The notes: generated by a model from the letters alone, not told the origin. A DNA stretch of 7,408 bases from RGIG4140 sp045635565 (GCA_045635565.1 JAZTVX010000073.1:1-7408); one strand, 5' to 3'. Positions 1 to 7,329 are shown, numbered from the stretch's first letter. Numbers and translations: made by a program.

Positions 1-38
1 TAAAAAAGATATAAAAATCAGATAATTGTATTTTTTAG

Positions 39-67
39 TTGACAAGAGGTATTTTGCATCATAATAT
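39..67 (+). promoter_or_regulatory. Putative sigma70 promoter P1, left repeat copy
   Basis: A perfect -35 box TTGACA at 39-44 is followed, after 17 bp, by TAATAT at 62-67. The -10 matches the consensus at 4 of 6 positions, including the key T, A and final T. It reads toward ftsK with a leader of about 340 nt. The call is by consensus only, and AT-rich DNA produces some chance matches. Confidence 0.5.
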
Positions 68-89
68 GGGAAAAATAACGTACCTTTTT

Positions 90-117
90 TTGACACGTTT
101 TTCGTTGAGAATATATT
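90..117 (+). promoter_or_regulatory. Putative sigma70 promoter P2, left repeat copy
   Basis: A perfect TTGACA at 90-95 is followed, after 16 bp, by TATATT at 112-117, a 5 of 6 match to TATAAT. It lies 51 bp downstream of P1 in the same direction, giving a tandem arrangement upstream of ftsK. The predicted start is near 124, leaving a leader of about 285 nt. Confidence 0.55.
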
Positions 118-204
118 GATTTTTTTATATTATTTTTAAACAGGTTGTGCCGTTTAACAAAAGCCTTTTTTGAAAAAATTTTTACATATTTTAGATATAA
201 AAAT

Positions 205-410
205 TTTGTTCACACTTTATTACGCACAAATTGTTTTAGCTCAATATTATTTGCAATGATGTAAAGAAAAATAATCCGATAAACACAATCAAAACCAGCC
301 ATTGTTCTGTTATCGACAGATATGATGCATTGGATTTCGTTGTAATATATCTGCTAAAAAGACTTGTGTTTTATTTCATTTTCGGTTATCGTGTGAAAAA
401 AGGACTGACG
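205..410 (+). other. Leader region upstream of ftsK, no gene seen
   Basis: This AT-rich stretch lies between the repeat and the ftsK start. I see no tRNA, no convincing additional promoter and no independent reading frame with a ribosome binding site. If the promoters in the repeat are used, it is a long untranslated leader. The ftsK Shine-Dalgarno AGGA at 401-404 lies at its end. An in-frame TTG at 330 opens the ftsK frame upstream but has no good ribosome binding site. Confidence 0.6.
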
Positions 411-2762
411 ATGAAAAAAATAATCCATATTCTACTTGGTATTGCTTTTATATGTAGCAGTATTTATTTGTGTTTAGCACTCATGTCATATCATCCGACA
501 GATACGTCTTGGCATACCTCATCAACAATGCCGGTTCAAAATTGGCTGGGTAACGGTGGTGCAAATGTTGCCGATATCCTCAAACAGTTATTCGGAAAAT
601 TATCTCTTTTTATTCCGATTGCTGTTTTTGTTTTTGGTGTCTTTTTGTTGCGACAAGTCAGATGGTTGATGTTTCGGTGCGTGATGTTTACCAGTGCGTT
701 GCTGGGTGCGTGTTGGTTAGTCGGCGGGTCGACCATCATTCGGAATTTAGCATCTGATGAAGTGTGGACAAAAGTGGAAGCCGGTGGGTTTGTCGGCTTT
801 TATTTACAAGCCCTCTTTCCGGCACCAACAGATATGATTAAAATCATTGGTTGGGTTGTTGTCGGTATATGTTTTGTATTTGGACTCAAAGTGCCATTTT
901 TTCTGATTTGCAAATGGGGTTCTAAAACGGTTATCAATCAAATGGCACATGTTAAATTGCCTCATATTTCATTGCCAAAACGTCAATCAAGTATTGATGA
1001 ACAAGCAGTCGTTGAAGAAGAAAATGATACTGTTGATGATGTGACCGAACTTTCAACAGTACAAACACCGAAAAAATCATTGTTTAACGGTTTCAAAAAA
1101 ACACCGAAAAAATCCATTAAAGAACGGATTGAACCAACGTTTGACATGCTCGAATTAGAGGGAGTTGAAAAATCGGTTAAATCTAAAAAAGTCAACAAAG
1201 ACAAAGAAACAACCGTCCGTAAATCTTTGCCGATGACACAAACGGGTAAAGACAGTTTAGAATTACCGTCATCTGATTTATTAGGGGTTGTTGTTGCCAG
1301 TACGGCACCGGCTTTATCCCAAGATAAAATGAATAAAATTTCTCGGGATTTGGAACAGGTTTTGGCTCAATTTGGTGTGAGTGGAAAAGTTATCGGAGCC
1401 CAATGCGGTCCGGTGGTAACTTTGTATGAATTTGAACCGGCTCCGGGGATTAAAACATCACGCATTATTGCTTTGGCTGATGACGTTGCTATGAAAATGT
1501 GTGTTGCTTCCGTGCGTATTGCCGTTATCCCCGGTATGAATGCATTAGGAATTGAAATGCCGAATCCGAAACGGGAAACGGTTTATATCCGTGAAATGGT
1601 AGAAAGCATTAAATTTCAGGGAAACAACGGTTTATTGCCTCTTATCTTGGGAAAAGATATCGGAGGGATTCCTGTGTTTGCCGATTTGGCAAAAATGCCT
1701 CACTTACTGGTTGCCGGTACAACGGGGTCAGGTAAATCAGTTGCCATTAACACAATGATTTTGTCTTTGTTGTATCGTTTTACACCGGCAGAATGTCGTT
1801 TAATCATGGTGGATCCGAAAATGGTTGAATTGTCCGTTTATAATCGGATACCTCACTTATTGACACCGGTTGTGATTGAACCGGAAAAAGCCGTTGTTGC
1901 GTTAAAATGGGCTGTTCGTGAAATGGAAGATCGTTATCGTTCCATGATGCATTTAGGGGTACGGGGTATCGAAAGTTATAACCAAAAATTATTACAAGCG
2001 GCTCGTGAAGGAAAAAATATTACACGTCGTGTTCAAACGGGATTTGACCCGGAAACAGGTAAACCAATTTTTGAAGAACAAAATTTTGATTTAACACCGT
2101 TCCCATTCATCGTGATTATCGTCGATGAAATGGCTGACTTGATGGGACAATGTGGCAAAGAAGTTGACCCGCTCATTCAGCGGTTGGCTCAAAAATCACG
2201 GGCTGTCGGCATTCACTTGATTTTGGCAACGCAACGACCGTCTGTTGACGTGGTAACAGGAACGATTAAATCAAACTTTCCGTCACGTATTTCATTTCAG
2301 GTTCGCAGTAAGATTGACTCTCGCACGATTTTGGATGAACCGGGTGCCGAGCAATTATTGGGACGTGGGGATATGCTTTACATGCCGGCTGGTCAAAAAC
2401 CGCAACGTGTTCATGGACCGTATGTATCGGACGATGATGTCCAACGGGTTGTTGCACACTGGGAAATGCAGGCTGAACCCGAATATTTGGATGCCGTTAT
2501 TACAGATGTTGATGGGGGTTCATCGGGCACGAGCAGTTCCGGTAAGTCTGATTTGACGGGGGGAAGCGGTGATTTATATGATCAAGCCGTTCAAATCGTC
2601 TTGCGTGATAAGAAACCGACTACCAGTTATATACAACGGCAGTTGCGTATTGGTTATAACAAAGCGGCTGACATGATTGACCGTATGGAAGCAGAAGGCA
2701 TTGTTTCCAAACCAAACGTTGCCGGCAAACGTGAAATTTTGGTACCAACGGATAACGCTTAA
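411..2762 (+). CDS. ftsK: DNA translocase FtsK
   Basis: FtsK couples septum assembly to chromosome segregation: the membrane domain sits at the divisome, and a hexameric ATPase motor pumps DNA toward dif and activates XerCD recombination. The product is 783 aa, a usual length for this lineage. The N-terminus has four likely membrane helices (about residues 5-25, 64-80, 86-105, 143-165) and a family-typical periplasmic stretch after TM1 (SYHPTDTSW, 26-34). A charged linker follows to about residue 300, then the motor with Walker A GTTGSGKS at 436-443 and Walker B FIVIIVDE at 566-573. The C-terminal gamma winged helix, which reads KOPS in other FtsKs, spans about 721-783. I chose ATG 411 over the in-frame TTG 330 because AGGA at 401-404 is well spaced and MKK begins directly before TM1. 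It heads an apparent operon, with lolA 15 bp downstream. All motor motifs are intact. Confidence 0.97.
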   Translation: MKKIIHILLGIAFICSSIYLCLALMSYHPTDTSWHTSSTMPVQNWLGNGGANVADILKQLFGKLSLFIPIAVFVFGVFLLRQVRWLMFRCVMFTSALLGACWLVGGSTIIRNLASDEVWTKVEAGGFVGFYLQALFPAPTDMIKIIGWVVVGICFVFGLKVPFFLICKWGSKTVINQMAHVKLPHISLPKRQSSIDEQAVVEEENDTVDDVTELSTVQTPKKSLFNGFKKTPKKSIKERIEPTFDMLELEGVEKSVKSKKVNKDKETTVRKSLPMTQTGKDSLELPSSDLLGVVVASTAPALSQDKMNKISRDLEQVLAQFGVSGKVIGAQCGPVVTLYEFEPAPGIKTSRIIALADDVAMKMCVASVRIAVIPGMNALGIEMPNPKRETVYIREMVESIKFQGNNGLLPLILGKDIGGIPVFADLAKMPHLLVAGTTGSGKSVAINTMILSLLYRFTPAECRLIMVDPKMVELSVYNRIPHLLTPVVIEPEKAVVALKWAVREMEDRYRSMMHLGVRGIESYNQKLLQAAREGKNITRRVQTGFDPETGKPIFEEQNFDLTPFPFIVIIVDEMADLMGQCGKEVDPLIQRLAQKSRAVGIHLILATQRPSVDVVTGTIKSNFPSRISFQVRSKIDSRTILDEPGAEQLLGRGDMLYMPAGQKPQRVHGPYVSDDDVQRVVAHWEMQAEPEYLDAVITDVDGGSSGTSSSGKSDLTGGSGDLYDQAVQIVLRDKKPTTSYIQRQLRIGYNKAADMIDRMEAEGIVSKPNVAGKREILVPTDNA

Positions 2763-2777
2763 AAAAATGGGGAAAAA

Positions 2778-3422
2778 ATGAAAAAAATCGGATTATTTTT
2801 AACAGTATTGTTGTTAACAATCGGTTGTATCAGAACCGGATTTGCCGATATTGACAAACGGATTGATACACCACAAAATCGTGCTATATTAAAAAAAGTC
2901 GAAACAGCATACAATCAAATTCGGACCTTAAAGGGGAAATTTGCTCAATTTAGTTCTGAAACACAAAATGATTTACAAACAGGGGAATTATACTTGTCCC
3001 GCCCCGGTCAAATGCGTTTAATTTATGAAAAGGGATCACCTTTGGAATTTTATGCCTCTAACGGTTATTTGATTTATCATGATAAAGATTTAAAAGAAGT
3101 CAATTATTTTCATTTAGAACAAACACCGGTCAGTTTGATTTTGAAACAAACATTGCGTTTTGATGATCCGGAATTTTTGGTAACAGATGTTCGGGATATA
3201 TTGGACGAATATTATGTTACAGCCATCAAAAAAGATGCCCGTGAATTGGGTAGTTTAACACTCATTATTGATAAAGAGACACTCCAATTGAAACAATGGG
3301 ATGTTGTGGATATCGAAGGTGTTAAATCAACGGTTTCTTTATATGAAACACAATTTAATGTTCCGCTTGACAAAAAATTATTTTTGTTTCACAATCCCTA
3401 TCAGAAAAAACGTCAAAAATAA
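2778..3422 (+). CDS. lolA: Outer-membrane lipoprotein carrier protein LolA family
   Basis: LolA is the periplasmic chaperone that takes mature lipoproteins from the LolCDE transporter and hands them to the outer membrane. The 214-aa product has a signal peptide (MKK plus a hydrophobic stretch) with likely signal peptidase I cleavage after Ala23 (GFA|DID). Family landmarks follow: the GELYLSRPGQMR strand region (about 69-80), YEKGSPLEF (83-91), the TPVSLILK helix (116-123), and a C-terminal LTLIIDKETLQLKQWDVVDIEG stretch (160-181, with D165, W174 and D178) typical of the unclosed barrel. The GGGG-containing Shine-Dalgarno at 2769-2772 supports ATG 2778. It sits 15 bp after ftsK, a conserved alphaproteobacterial order, and 9 bp before the next gene, so cotranscription is likely. 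Cys17 lies in the signal peptide, but the context TIGC is a poor lipobox. Confidence 0.9.
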   Translation: MKKIGLFLTVLLLTIGCIRTGFADIDKRIDTPQNRAILKKVETAYNQIRTLKGKFAQFSSETQNDLQTGELYLSRPGQMRLIYEKGSPLEFYASNGYLIYHDKDLKEVNYFHLEQTPVSLILKQTLRFDDPEFLVTDVRDILDEYYVTAIKKDARELGSLTLIIDKETLQLKQWDVVDIEGVKSTVSLYETQFNVPLDKKLFLFHNPYQKKRQK

Positions 3423-3431
3423 GGAGATACG

Positions 3432-4169
3432 ATGAAAAAATTATTTTGGGCTATTTTATTTTGTGCTACGGTTGTACAGTTGCCTGTGCAGGCAGCACGG
3501 ACGGAATGTTCATATTCTCCGTTACAACAAGTTGTTCGCTTTGCTCGTACGGCAGAAGATATTGAAAAACGCATGAATGATGGTGTTGATTTTAAAAAGC
3601 CGTCTCGTTGTGGCGGAAATGTGTTGCAGTTGGCAACATTAAGGGGAAATACGGATATTTTTGATGTATTACTGACACAAGGTAATTTTGATTTAGATGT
3701 TAAAGTATCAAATACGGATTATCCGATTGTTGGTGCTCCAAAAGAAATTCCGTTAGCATTCTTTATTGCGTATTATGCTCCGAATAAGGATATCATGCGT
3801 TTACTCATGGATTCGGATGCTGATTTATTGGGAACGGACGATAAGGGTGAAACAATTTTGTGGTATCTTAACCAAAACCCTGTTTTGATGTACACGGACA
3901 TTTCGGACGAATTAACAGACCGTTTATTAAAAGCCAATCCGTCGAAAGAATCTCGCCGTTCTGACAAAGCCAATAAAACCAATAAAGCCGAGAAAAAAGA
4001 ACGCTCGCAAAATGGTACGGATAAAGCCAAAACCCGTAAATCATCATCTGATACACCCAAACAACGCAATCAATACAGTGATGAATCCGCTGACGTGGTT
4101 GAAGCCGAACCGGATGCTCCCTATCAGCATGAAGAAAACGCTGATGTATTAGATGAAACGGTTTTTTAA
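3432..4169 (+). CDS. Secreted ankyrin-repeat-like protein with charged tail
   Basis: I do not recognise a named family. The 245-aa product starts with a clear signal peptide (MKKLFWAILFCATVVQLPVQA), so it is probably periplasmic or secreted. Residues about 28-150 look like degenerate ankyrin repeats. The best units are GGNVLQLATLRGNTDIFDVLLTQG (61-84), IPLAFFIAYYAPNKDIMRLLMDSDADL (106-132) and DKGETILWYLNQNP (137-150). Cys26 and Cys60 could form a disulfide. Residues about 170-212 are Lys/Ser/Asn-rich, low-complexity and probably disordered, and the last 30 or so are acidic. A strong AAGGAG at 3421-3426 overlaps the lolA stop codon, fixing ATG 3432 and suggesting translational linkage with lolA. 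A terminator follows, so it is the last gene of the operon. Ankyrin repeats bind proteins, but the partner and function here are unknown. Confidence 0.8.
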   Translation: MKKLFWAILFCATVVQLPVQAARTECSYSPLQQVVRFARTAEDIEKRMNDGVDFKKPSRCGGNVLQLATLRGNTDIFDVLLTQGNFDLDVKVSNTDYPIVGAPKEIPLAFFIAYYAPNKDIMRLLMDSDADLLGTDDKGETILWYLNQNPVLMYTDISDELTDRLLKANPSKESRRSDKANKTNKAEKKERSQNGTDKAKTRKSSSDTPKQRNQYSDESADVVEAEPDAPYQHEENADVLDETVF

Positions 4170-4186
4170 ACATTTGTTCGGTTAGC

Positions 4187-4220
4187 AAAAAAGCAAGGTT
4201 ATTAAAAACCTTGCTTTTTT
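4187..4220. terminator. Bidirectional intrinsic terminator
   Basis: A perfect 14-bp stem (4187-4200 with 4207-4220, core AAGCAAGGTT/AACCTTGCTT) encloses a 6-nt loop. The A-rich left flank and T-rich right flank give a T tract on either strand. It lies between the converging ankyrin-like gene and the CsoR-type gene and can end both transcripts. Confidence 0.92.
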
Positions 4221-4241
4221 TGATATATGATAAACACTGTT

Positions 4242-4535
4242 TTAAACATCAAATCGTGTAAATAATGCTTGGATTTCATTGAGCGTTTTTTCACGTTCTT
4301 TGTCATTTTTAAAGGATTGCGATACACATGATTGTAAATGATTATTCAACAGTTGACCTTCAATTGATTTAATGGCTGCCCGAACTGAACGCAACTGAAT
4401 TAAAACATCAGGACAGGAACGATCTGTTTCAATCATGCGTTTAATGCCTTCTAATTGACCGGTAATTCGATTCAATCGAGGTAATTGAGATTGAGCATTC
4501 TGAATGATATTCGTTTTTTTTGCCAATAATTTCAT
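4242..4535 (-). CDS. CsoR/RcnR-family (DUF156) transcriptional repressor
   Basis: This family of small all-helical tetrameric repressors releases DNA on binding Cu(I), Ni/Co, formaldehyde or sulfur species. The 97-aa protein shows the family core: LPRLNRITGQLEGIKRMIE (18-36), the metal or thiol ligand Cys41 in RSCPDVL, Gln47, and NNHLQSC with His66 and Cys70. The C-x24-H-x3-C spacing matches CsoR/InrS-type sensors rather than RcnR (His in the last position) or CstR (no His). The classical CsoR second-shell Tyr and Glu appear to be Ser40 and Asn86, so copper specificity is uncertain. AAAGGA about 6 nt upstream supports the ATG at 4535. It has its own strong promoter at 4581-4609, and no terminator separates it from the upstream membrane-protein gene, so readthrough is possible. 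No metal transporter, chaperone or formaldehyde dehydrogenase is adjacent, so its target is unknown. Confidence 0.9.
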   Translation of the reverse strand: MKLLAKKTNIIQNAQSQLPRLNRITGQLEGIKRMIETDRSCPDVLIQLRSVRAAIKSIEGQLLNNHLQSCVSQSFKNDKEREKTLNEIQALFTRFDV

Positions 4536-4580
4536 GTCGAATCCTTTACTTTGAAAAAAAATGAAACAATTGATTTTTTC

Positions 4581-4609
4581 ATCATAAAAAAAGAAACTCT
4601 TTTTGTCAA
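4581..4609 (-). promoter_or_regulatory. Strong sigma70 promoter of the CsoR-type gene
   Basis: On the minus strand, TTGACA (4609-4604), a 17-bp spacer and TATGAT (4586-4581) form a near-consensus promoter. The transcription start would be near 4574, giving a leader of about 40 nt. An imperfect ATGAAA...TTTCAT dyad at 4561-4582 overlaps the -10 and start site. It is a weak candidate for an autoregulatory operator, a usual arrangement for this repressor family. Confidence 0.75.
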
Positions 4610-4631
4610 GAAAAAAGACAACAATGCTTTA

Positions 4632-5570
4632 TCATGCCTGTTCAGCAGGATTGGTCAGGTATTTTATCACAAAACGAATACCCAAAAAACAACCGGCTAA
4701 TAGTAACGGTACAAAAAAATACAATATTCGAAAAATAAACAAAGCAGATAAGATACCGGCTTTTTCATCCGGCACATGCGGAAACAACAATATAAAAAAG
4801 GAAGCCAAAACGCCTAGCCCCCCTGGGACTTGTGATACCTGCCCTGTAATTTGGGCAATGGTAAAAATCACAAACACGGGTAAAAACGGCGTTTCAATAT
4901 AATATCTGAACACGGCATAAAAAATCAAAGACAGTAAGAAATTATCTAAAAAACCGACAACCAGTTGAGCCATGGTCATTTGTGGTGTCGGTGCTGACAA
5001 CATAACGCCTCCAATACGTACTCGACGCTTTGGAATGATAATCATCGTGAAATATAAAATAAACACGATTAAAACGAGTAATCCTGCTCCGTATAATCCA
5101 CTAAAATGAGTCTGTTGTGTTAAGTCAGGCATCCTAAAAGTCAACCCAAGGGCAATTAAATACGCTAATCCCATCCCCATAAAAATCGTCAATGTTTCGA
5201 AAGCAATTAAAATCAGAATATGGGAGCGGGATATACCTAACGGTTGGTAAAACAAAAATCGGACGGCTCCACCTGATACAAAAGAATGTCCGACGGTATT
5301 ACTGACGGCAAACCCGATACTTGCCGTTTTAAACACCGTTTGAAAAGGGATTTTTTGCCGAATATAATCCAATGCTAACAAATCATATCCTGTGAGGATT
5401 AAAAAATTGAGTACAACAAAAAAGCCTGCCAATCCGATAACCCATAACGGTGTTGATAAAACGGTTTGAACCAGATGATGCCAACCGACATGTTCAATTT
5501 CTTTAATAATCAGCCAAAGAGCCAATCCAAAAAAGAAAAATCCAATCAGCTGAACAAAACGATTTGCCAT
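4632..5570 (-). CDS. MprF flippase-like membrane protein (UPF0104/YbhN family)
   Basis: The 312-aa integral inner-membrane protein belongs to the LPG_synthase_TM family, which covers the flippase half of MprF, YbhN and HpnL. It has about seven or eight hydrophobic segments (for example 8-22, 42-60, 117-143, 160-180, 203-222, 230-247, 255-265, 274-303). Family landmarks are NTVGHSFVSGGAVRFLFY (91-108), GQVSQVPGGLGVLA (243-256) and the late FRILYFFVPLLLAG segment (280-293). The soluble aminoacyl-phosphatidylglycerol synthase domain of full MprF (about 850 aa) is absent. The acidic residue usually after GGLGV.. is Ala256 here. It starts 7 bp after the porin stop codon without a clear Shine-Dalgarno, suggesting translational coupling. 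A lipid-translocation or lipid-handling role is inferred from the family; the substrate cannot be told. Confidence 0.85.
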   Translation of the reverse strand: MANRFVQLIGFFFFGLALWLIIKEIEHVGWHHLVQTVLSTPLWVIGLAGFFVVLNFLILTGYDLLALDYIRQKIPFQTVFKTASIGFAVSNTVGHSFVSGGAVRFLFYQPLGISRSHILILIAFETLTIFMGMGLAYLIALGLTFRMPDLTQQTHFSGLYGAGLLVLIVFILYFTMIIIPKRRVRIGGVMLSAPTPQMTMAQLVVGFLDNFLLSLIFYAVFRYYIETPFLPVFVIFTIAQITGQVSQVPGGLGVLASFFILLFPHVPDEKAGILSALFIFRILYFFVPLLLAGCFLGIRFVIKYLTNPAEQA

Positions 5571-5577
5571 AGTATTA

Positions 5578-7050
5578 TCAGAACATCAAGGTTGCCCGAA
5601 TGGATGCAACGGTTGCCGTGTTTGACTGACGATTAACCCCTGGATTGATATAAAATTGAATATCCGGTGTAATGGTTAAAAACTGTCCGATACCCCAAGC
5701 CCAATATCCTTCCAGGACATTTTCGAGTGAACGACTCCCAGCCCCGTTGACATCTTTATCTAACTTATTGATAGCGGTTGCAAAACCGATTTGGTCTAAT
5801 GGATTACGATTGAGAGGATTATTGTAAACACCGCCTAACACATAAGATTGAGTAATGCCGTTTAACCCTTTACTCACACCGTTTGCTCGTCCGAAAACAG
5901 CCCATTTTTTTCCGATATTTTGTTGAACGTTTATACTCCATCCGTTTGTTTTTTCGGGTTGAGCATCAACACTGGGCTGATGATAAAACAATACACTGAC
6001 GGTGGCTTGTCCCAATCTGTTTTTAGGATTGATTGTTCCGCTGATAAAGCCGGTGTACTTGCCATCATCTAAATGACCGGTTGAAATGCTTTCGCCACTG
6101 ATATTCGTTGCATCTTGAAAACCGACTGATACATTCCAAAAATCATTTGGGGAAACTGTTACATACGCCCCAACACCGGCAGAAGCGTATGTTGATGAAG
6201 CATTTTGACTTAATGCGTCATTTAAAAAGTTAATTTGTTGGTTTGAATCGTATGTTGTTCCGTCAAAATTAAACATCGGAAATTGTCCCAATGTAACGGT
6301 CAACCAATCCAGTTGATGAGGCAATTGGTGTGTATAACTCAATTGATAAAAATAATTATCATTTGATAAATAATCGTTTAATCCACTGACAACACCGATA
6401 TTGTTGTTTAATGTTGTACCACTTGCTCCCCAATATCGAACGGCTTCATAAGAAATATCCAAAGAACCGGAACCCCATGTATCGGATTGAAACATGTCCC
6501 ATGTCAATGTTCCATAGTATTGTGTTTGCCAGGGTGTTACGTGCCCATTGGGAGCACCTCGTTGACCTAAAAAAGAAACATCTAACGTATAAGAAATACC
6601 CGTTTTTTTCATTAAATCATTTTTGGCATGATTATAACGGTTTGCCAAAGAATCAAAATCCGTTTTCATGGAATGGCGAATAGCTTGACGATGTTTTTGA
6701 CGCCCTTCATTTGATTTAGAATGAACATGTTGGGTATAATTATTTGTTGTATCAGACGATAAAATGTCACTCGATCCCCCGTTTCGTCCGAGTAATGAGG
6801 TTTGATAATCCTGTCGAAAAACAGGACTTTTTCGTTTGTTTTGAAATTGTGAATATTTCCGTCGGTATGTAGAATTATATTGTACCGGCGTTTCCGGTTT
6901 TTGATATTTTCCTGTGTTGGGAATAGAGATTTCCTGTCGTGAAGTCGGACTTGTTGAACCGGCTTCCATATGACGTGTCGGTTGAGCCATGGCAGACACG
7001 CTAAAAATGGTTGAGATAATTAAACATGTTTTAAAAGTTGATGAATACAT
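5578..7050 (-). CDS. OprB-family carbohydrate-selective porin
   Basis: OprB porins are outer-membrane beta-barrels that let sugars diffuse into the periplasm. The 490-aa product has a signal peptide with likely cleavage after Ala22 (SVSAMA|Q) and ends in Phe, the usual Bam-recognition residue. The barrel appears to start near GISYTLDVSFLGQRGAPNG (151-169). Its C-terminal part holds the family-like NPLDQIGFATAINK (about 418-431) and YWAWGIGQFLTITPDIQFYINPG pattern (448-470). Between the signal peptide and barrel lies an extension of about 125 residues: Ser/Thr/Gln-rich and strongly basic (RRKYSQFQNKRK, 63-74), then a probable helix (117-150). ATG 7050 is supported by AAGGGGG at about 7055-7062. 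It heads the - strand operon, and the inverted-repeat promoters are upstream. The gene symbol is left blank because Acetobacteraceae-type genomes often carry several OprB paralogues. Confidence 0.87.
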   Translation of the reverse strand: MYSSTFKTCLIISTIFSVSAMAQPTRHMEAGSTSPTSRQEISIPNTGKYQKPETPVQYNSTYRRKYSQFQNKRKSPVFRQDYQTSLLGRNGGSSDILSSDTTNNYTQHVHSKSNEGRQKHRQAIRHSMKTDFDSLANRYNHAKNDLMKKTGISYTLDVSFLGQRGAPNGHVTPWQTQYYGTLTWDMFQSDTWGSGSLDISYEAVRYWGASGTTLNNNIGVVSGLNDYLSNDNYFYQLSYTHQLPHQLDWLTVTLGQFPMFNFDGTTYDSNQQINFLNDALSQNASSTYASAGVGAYVTVSPNDFWNVSVGFQDATNISGESISTGHLDDGKYTGFISGTINPKNRLGQATVSVLFYHQPSVDAQPEKTNGWSINVQQNIGKKWAVFGRANGVSKGLNGITQSYVLGGVYNNPLNRNPLDQIGFATAINKLDKDVNGAGSRSLENVLEGYWAWGIGQFLTITPDIQFYINPGVNRQSNTATVASIRATLMF

Positions 7051-7215
7051 AAAACCCCCTTTATAATTGATGTATATGTATTAAGGTGTTTTCTTCTTTG
7101 TTTCAATAAAAGACCATCAAAAGAATGGGTGGGCAGAAAAATATGATTGTTTCTTTATTTTCACTATTCCTTGTAACAAAGAGTAACTATAAAATAATGA
7201 AATAAAAAAGATTCG
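7051..7215 (-). other. Leader region upstream of the porin gene
   Basis: There is no gene here. The Shine-Dalgarno AAGGGGG lies next to the porin start. A weak promoter-like pair on the minus strand has TTGAAA at 7106-7101 followed after about 17 bp by a poor TAATAC -10. A short perfect dyad, TTGTTACAA (7179-7171 on the minus strand), could be a protein-binding site but may be chance. If the promoters in the repeat are used, this is a leader of about 250-300 nt. Confidence 0.5.
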
Positions 7216-7301
7216 ATTTTTATACCTGAAATACCTTTTTTTTTACAAAAAAAGGCTTTTGTCGAATGGCAAAACCTGTTTAAAAATAATATAAAAAAAT
7301 C

Positions 7302-7329
7302 AATATATTCTCAACGAAAAACGTGTCAA
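7302..7329 (-). promoter_or_regulatory. Putative sigma70 promoter P2, right repeat copy
   Basis: On the minus strand, TTGACA (7329-7324), a 16-bp spacer and TATATT (7307-7302) match the left-copy P2 exactly. It reads toward the porin gene with a predicted start near 7295 and a leader of about 245 nt. Confidence 0.55.

Larger units (their letters stand above)
11..204. repeat. Left copy of promoter-bearing inverted repeat
   Basis: Positions 11-146 are identical, all 136 bases, to the reverse complement of 7273-7408. From 147 to 171 similarity continues with mismatches at 147, 152, 155 and 156. A looser match, including a shared TATAAAAAT motif, reaches about 204. No coding sequence, tRNA or recognisable insertion-sequence gene lies inside it. 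It contains two tandem sigma70-like promoters that point toward ftsK. The repeat may be a dispersed intergenic element, a duplicated promoter region kept identical by gene conversion, or one arm of an invertible segment. The first 10 bases of the window lie outside the match. Confidence 0.95.

Noticed and set aside
51..78. dif-like XerCD site in the repeat, suggested by its closeness to ftsK
   Set aside because: Only one half resembles a XerD arm (about 7 of 11 positions). No matching XerC arm lies at 6-bp spacing, and a chromosomal dif should be single-copy, not present at both ends.
330..410. Upstream TTG start giving FtsK 27 extra residues
   Set aside because: No ribosome binding site precedes TTG 330, the added stretch is not family-like, and ATG 411 has AGGA at good spacing with MKK leading straight into TM1.
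2778..2850. LolA homologue as a lipoprotein via Cys17
   Set aside because: TIGC lacks the Leu/Val/Ile expected at -3 of a lipobox, and a better signal peptidase I site (GFA|D) follows. LolA proteins are soluble periplasmic carriers.
4600..4625. Terminator between the UPF0104 and CsoR-type genes
   Set aside because: The only dyad (TTGTC/GACAA, 5 bp with a 9-nt loop) is too weak, and half of it is the -35 box of the downstream promoter.
4603..4902. 99-codon + strand open frame
   Set aside because: It lies antisense within the UPF0104 gene, has a low-complexity Lys/Asn-rich translation and no family features.
6411..6683. 90-codon + strand open frame inside the porin gene
   Set aside because: It is antisense to a convincing OprB coding region, with no ribosome binding site or recognisable domain.
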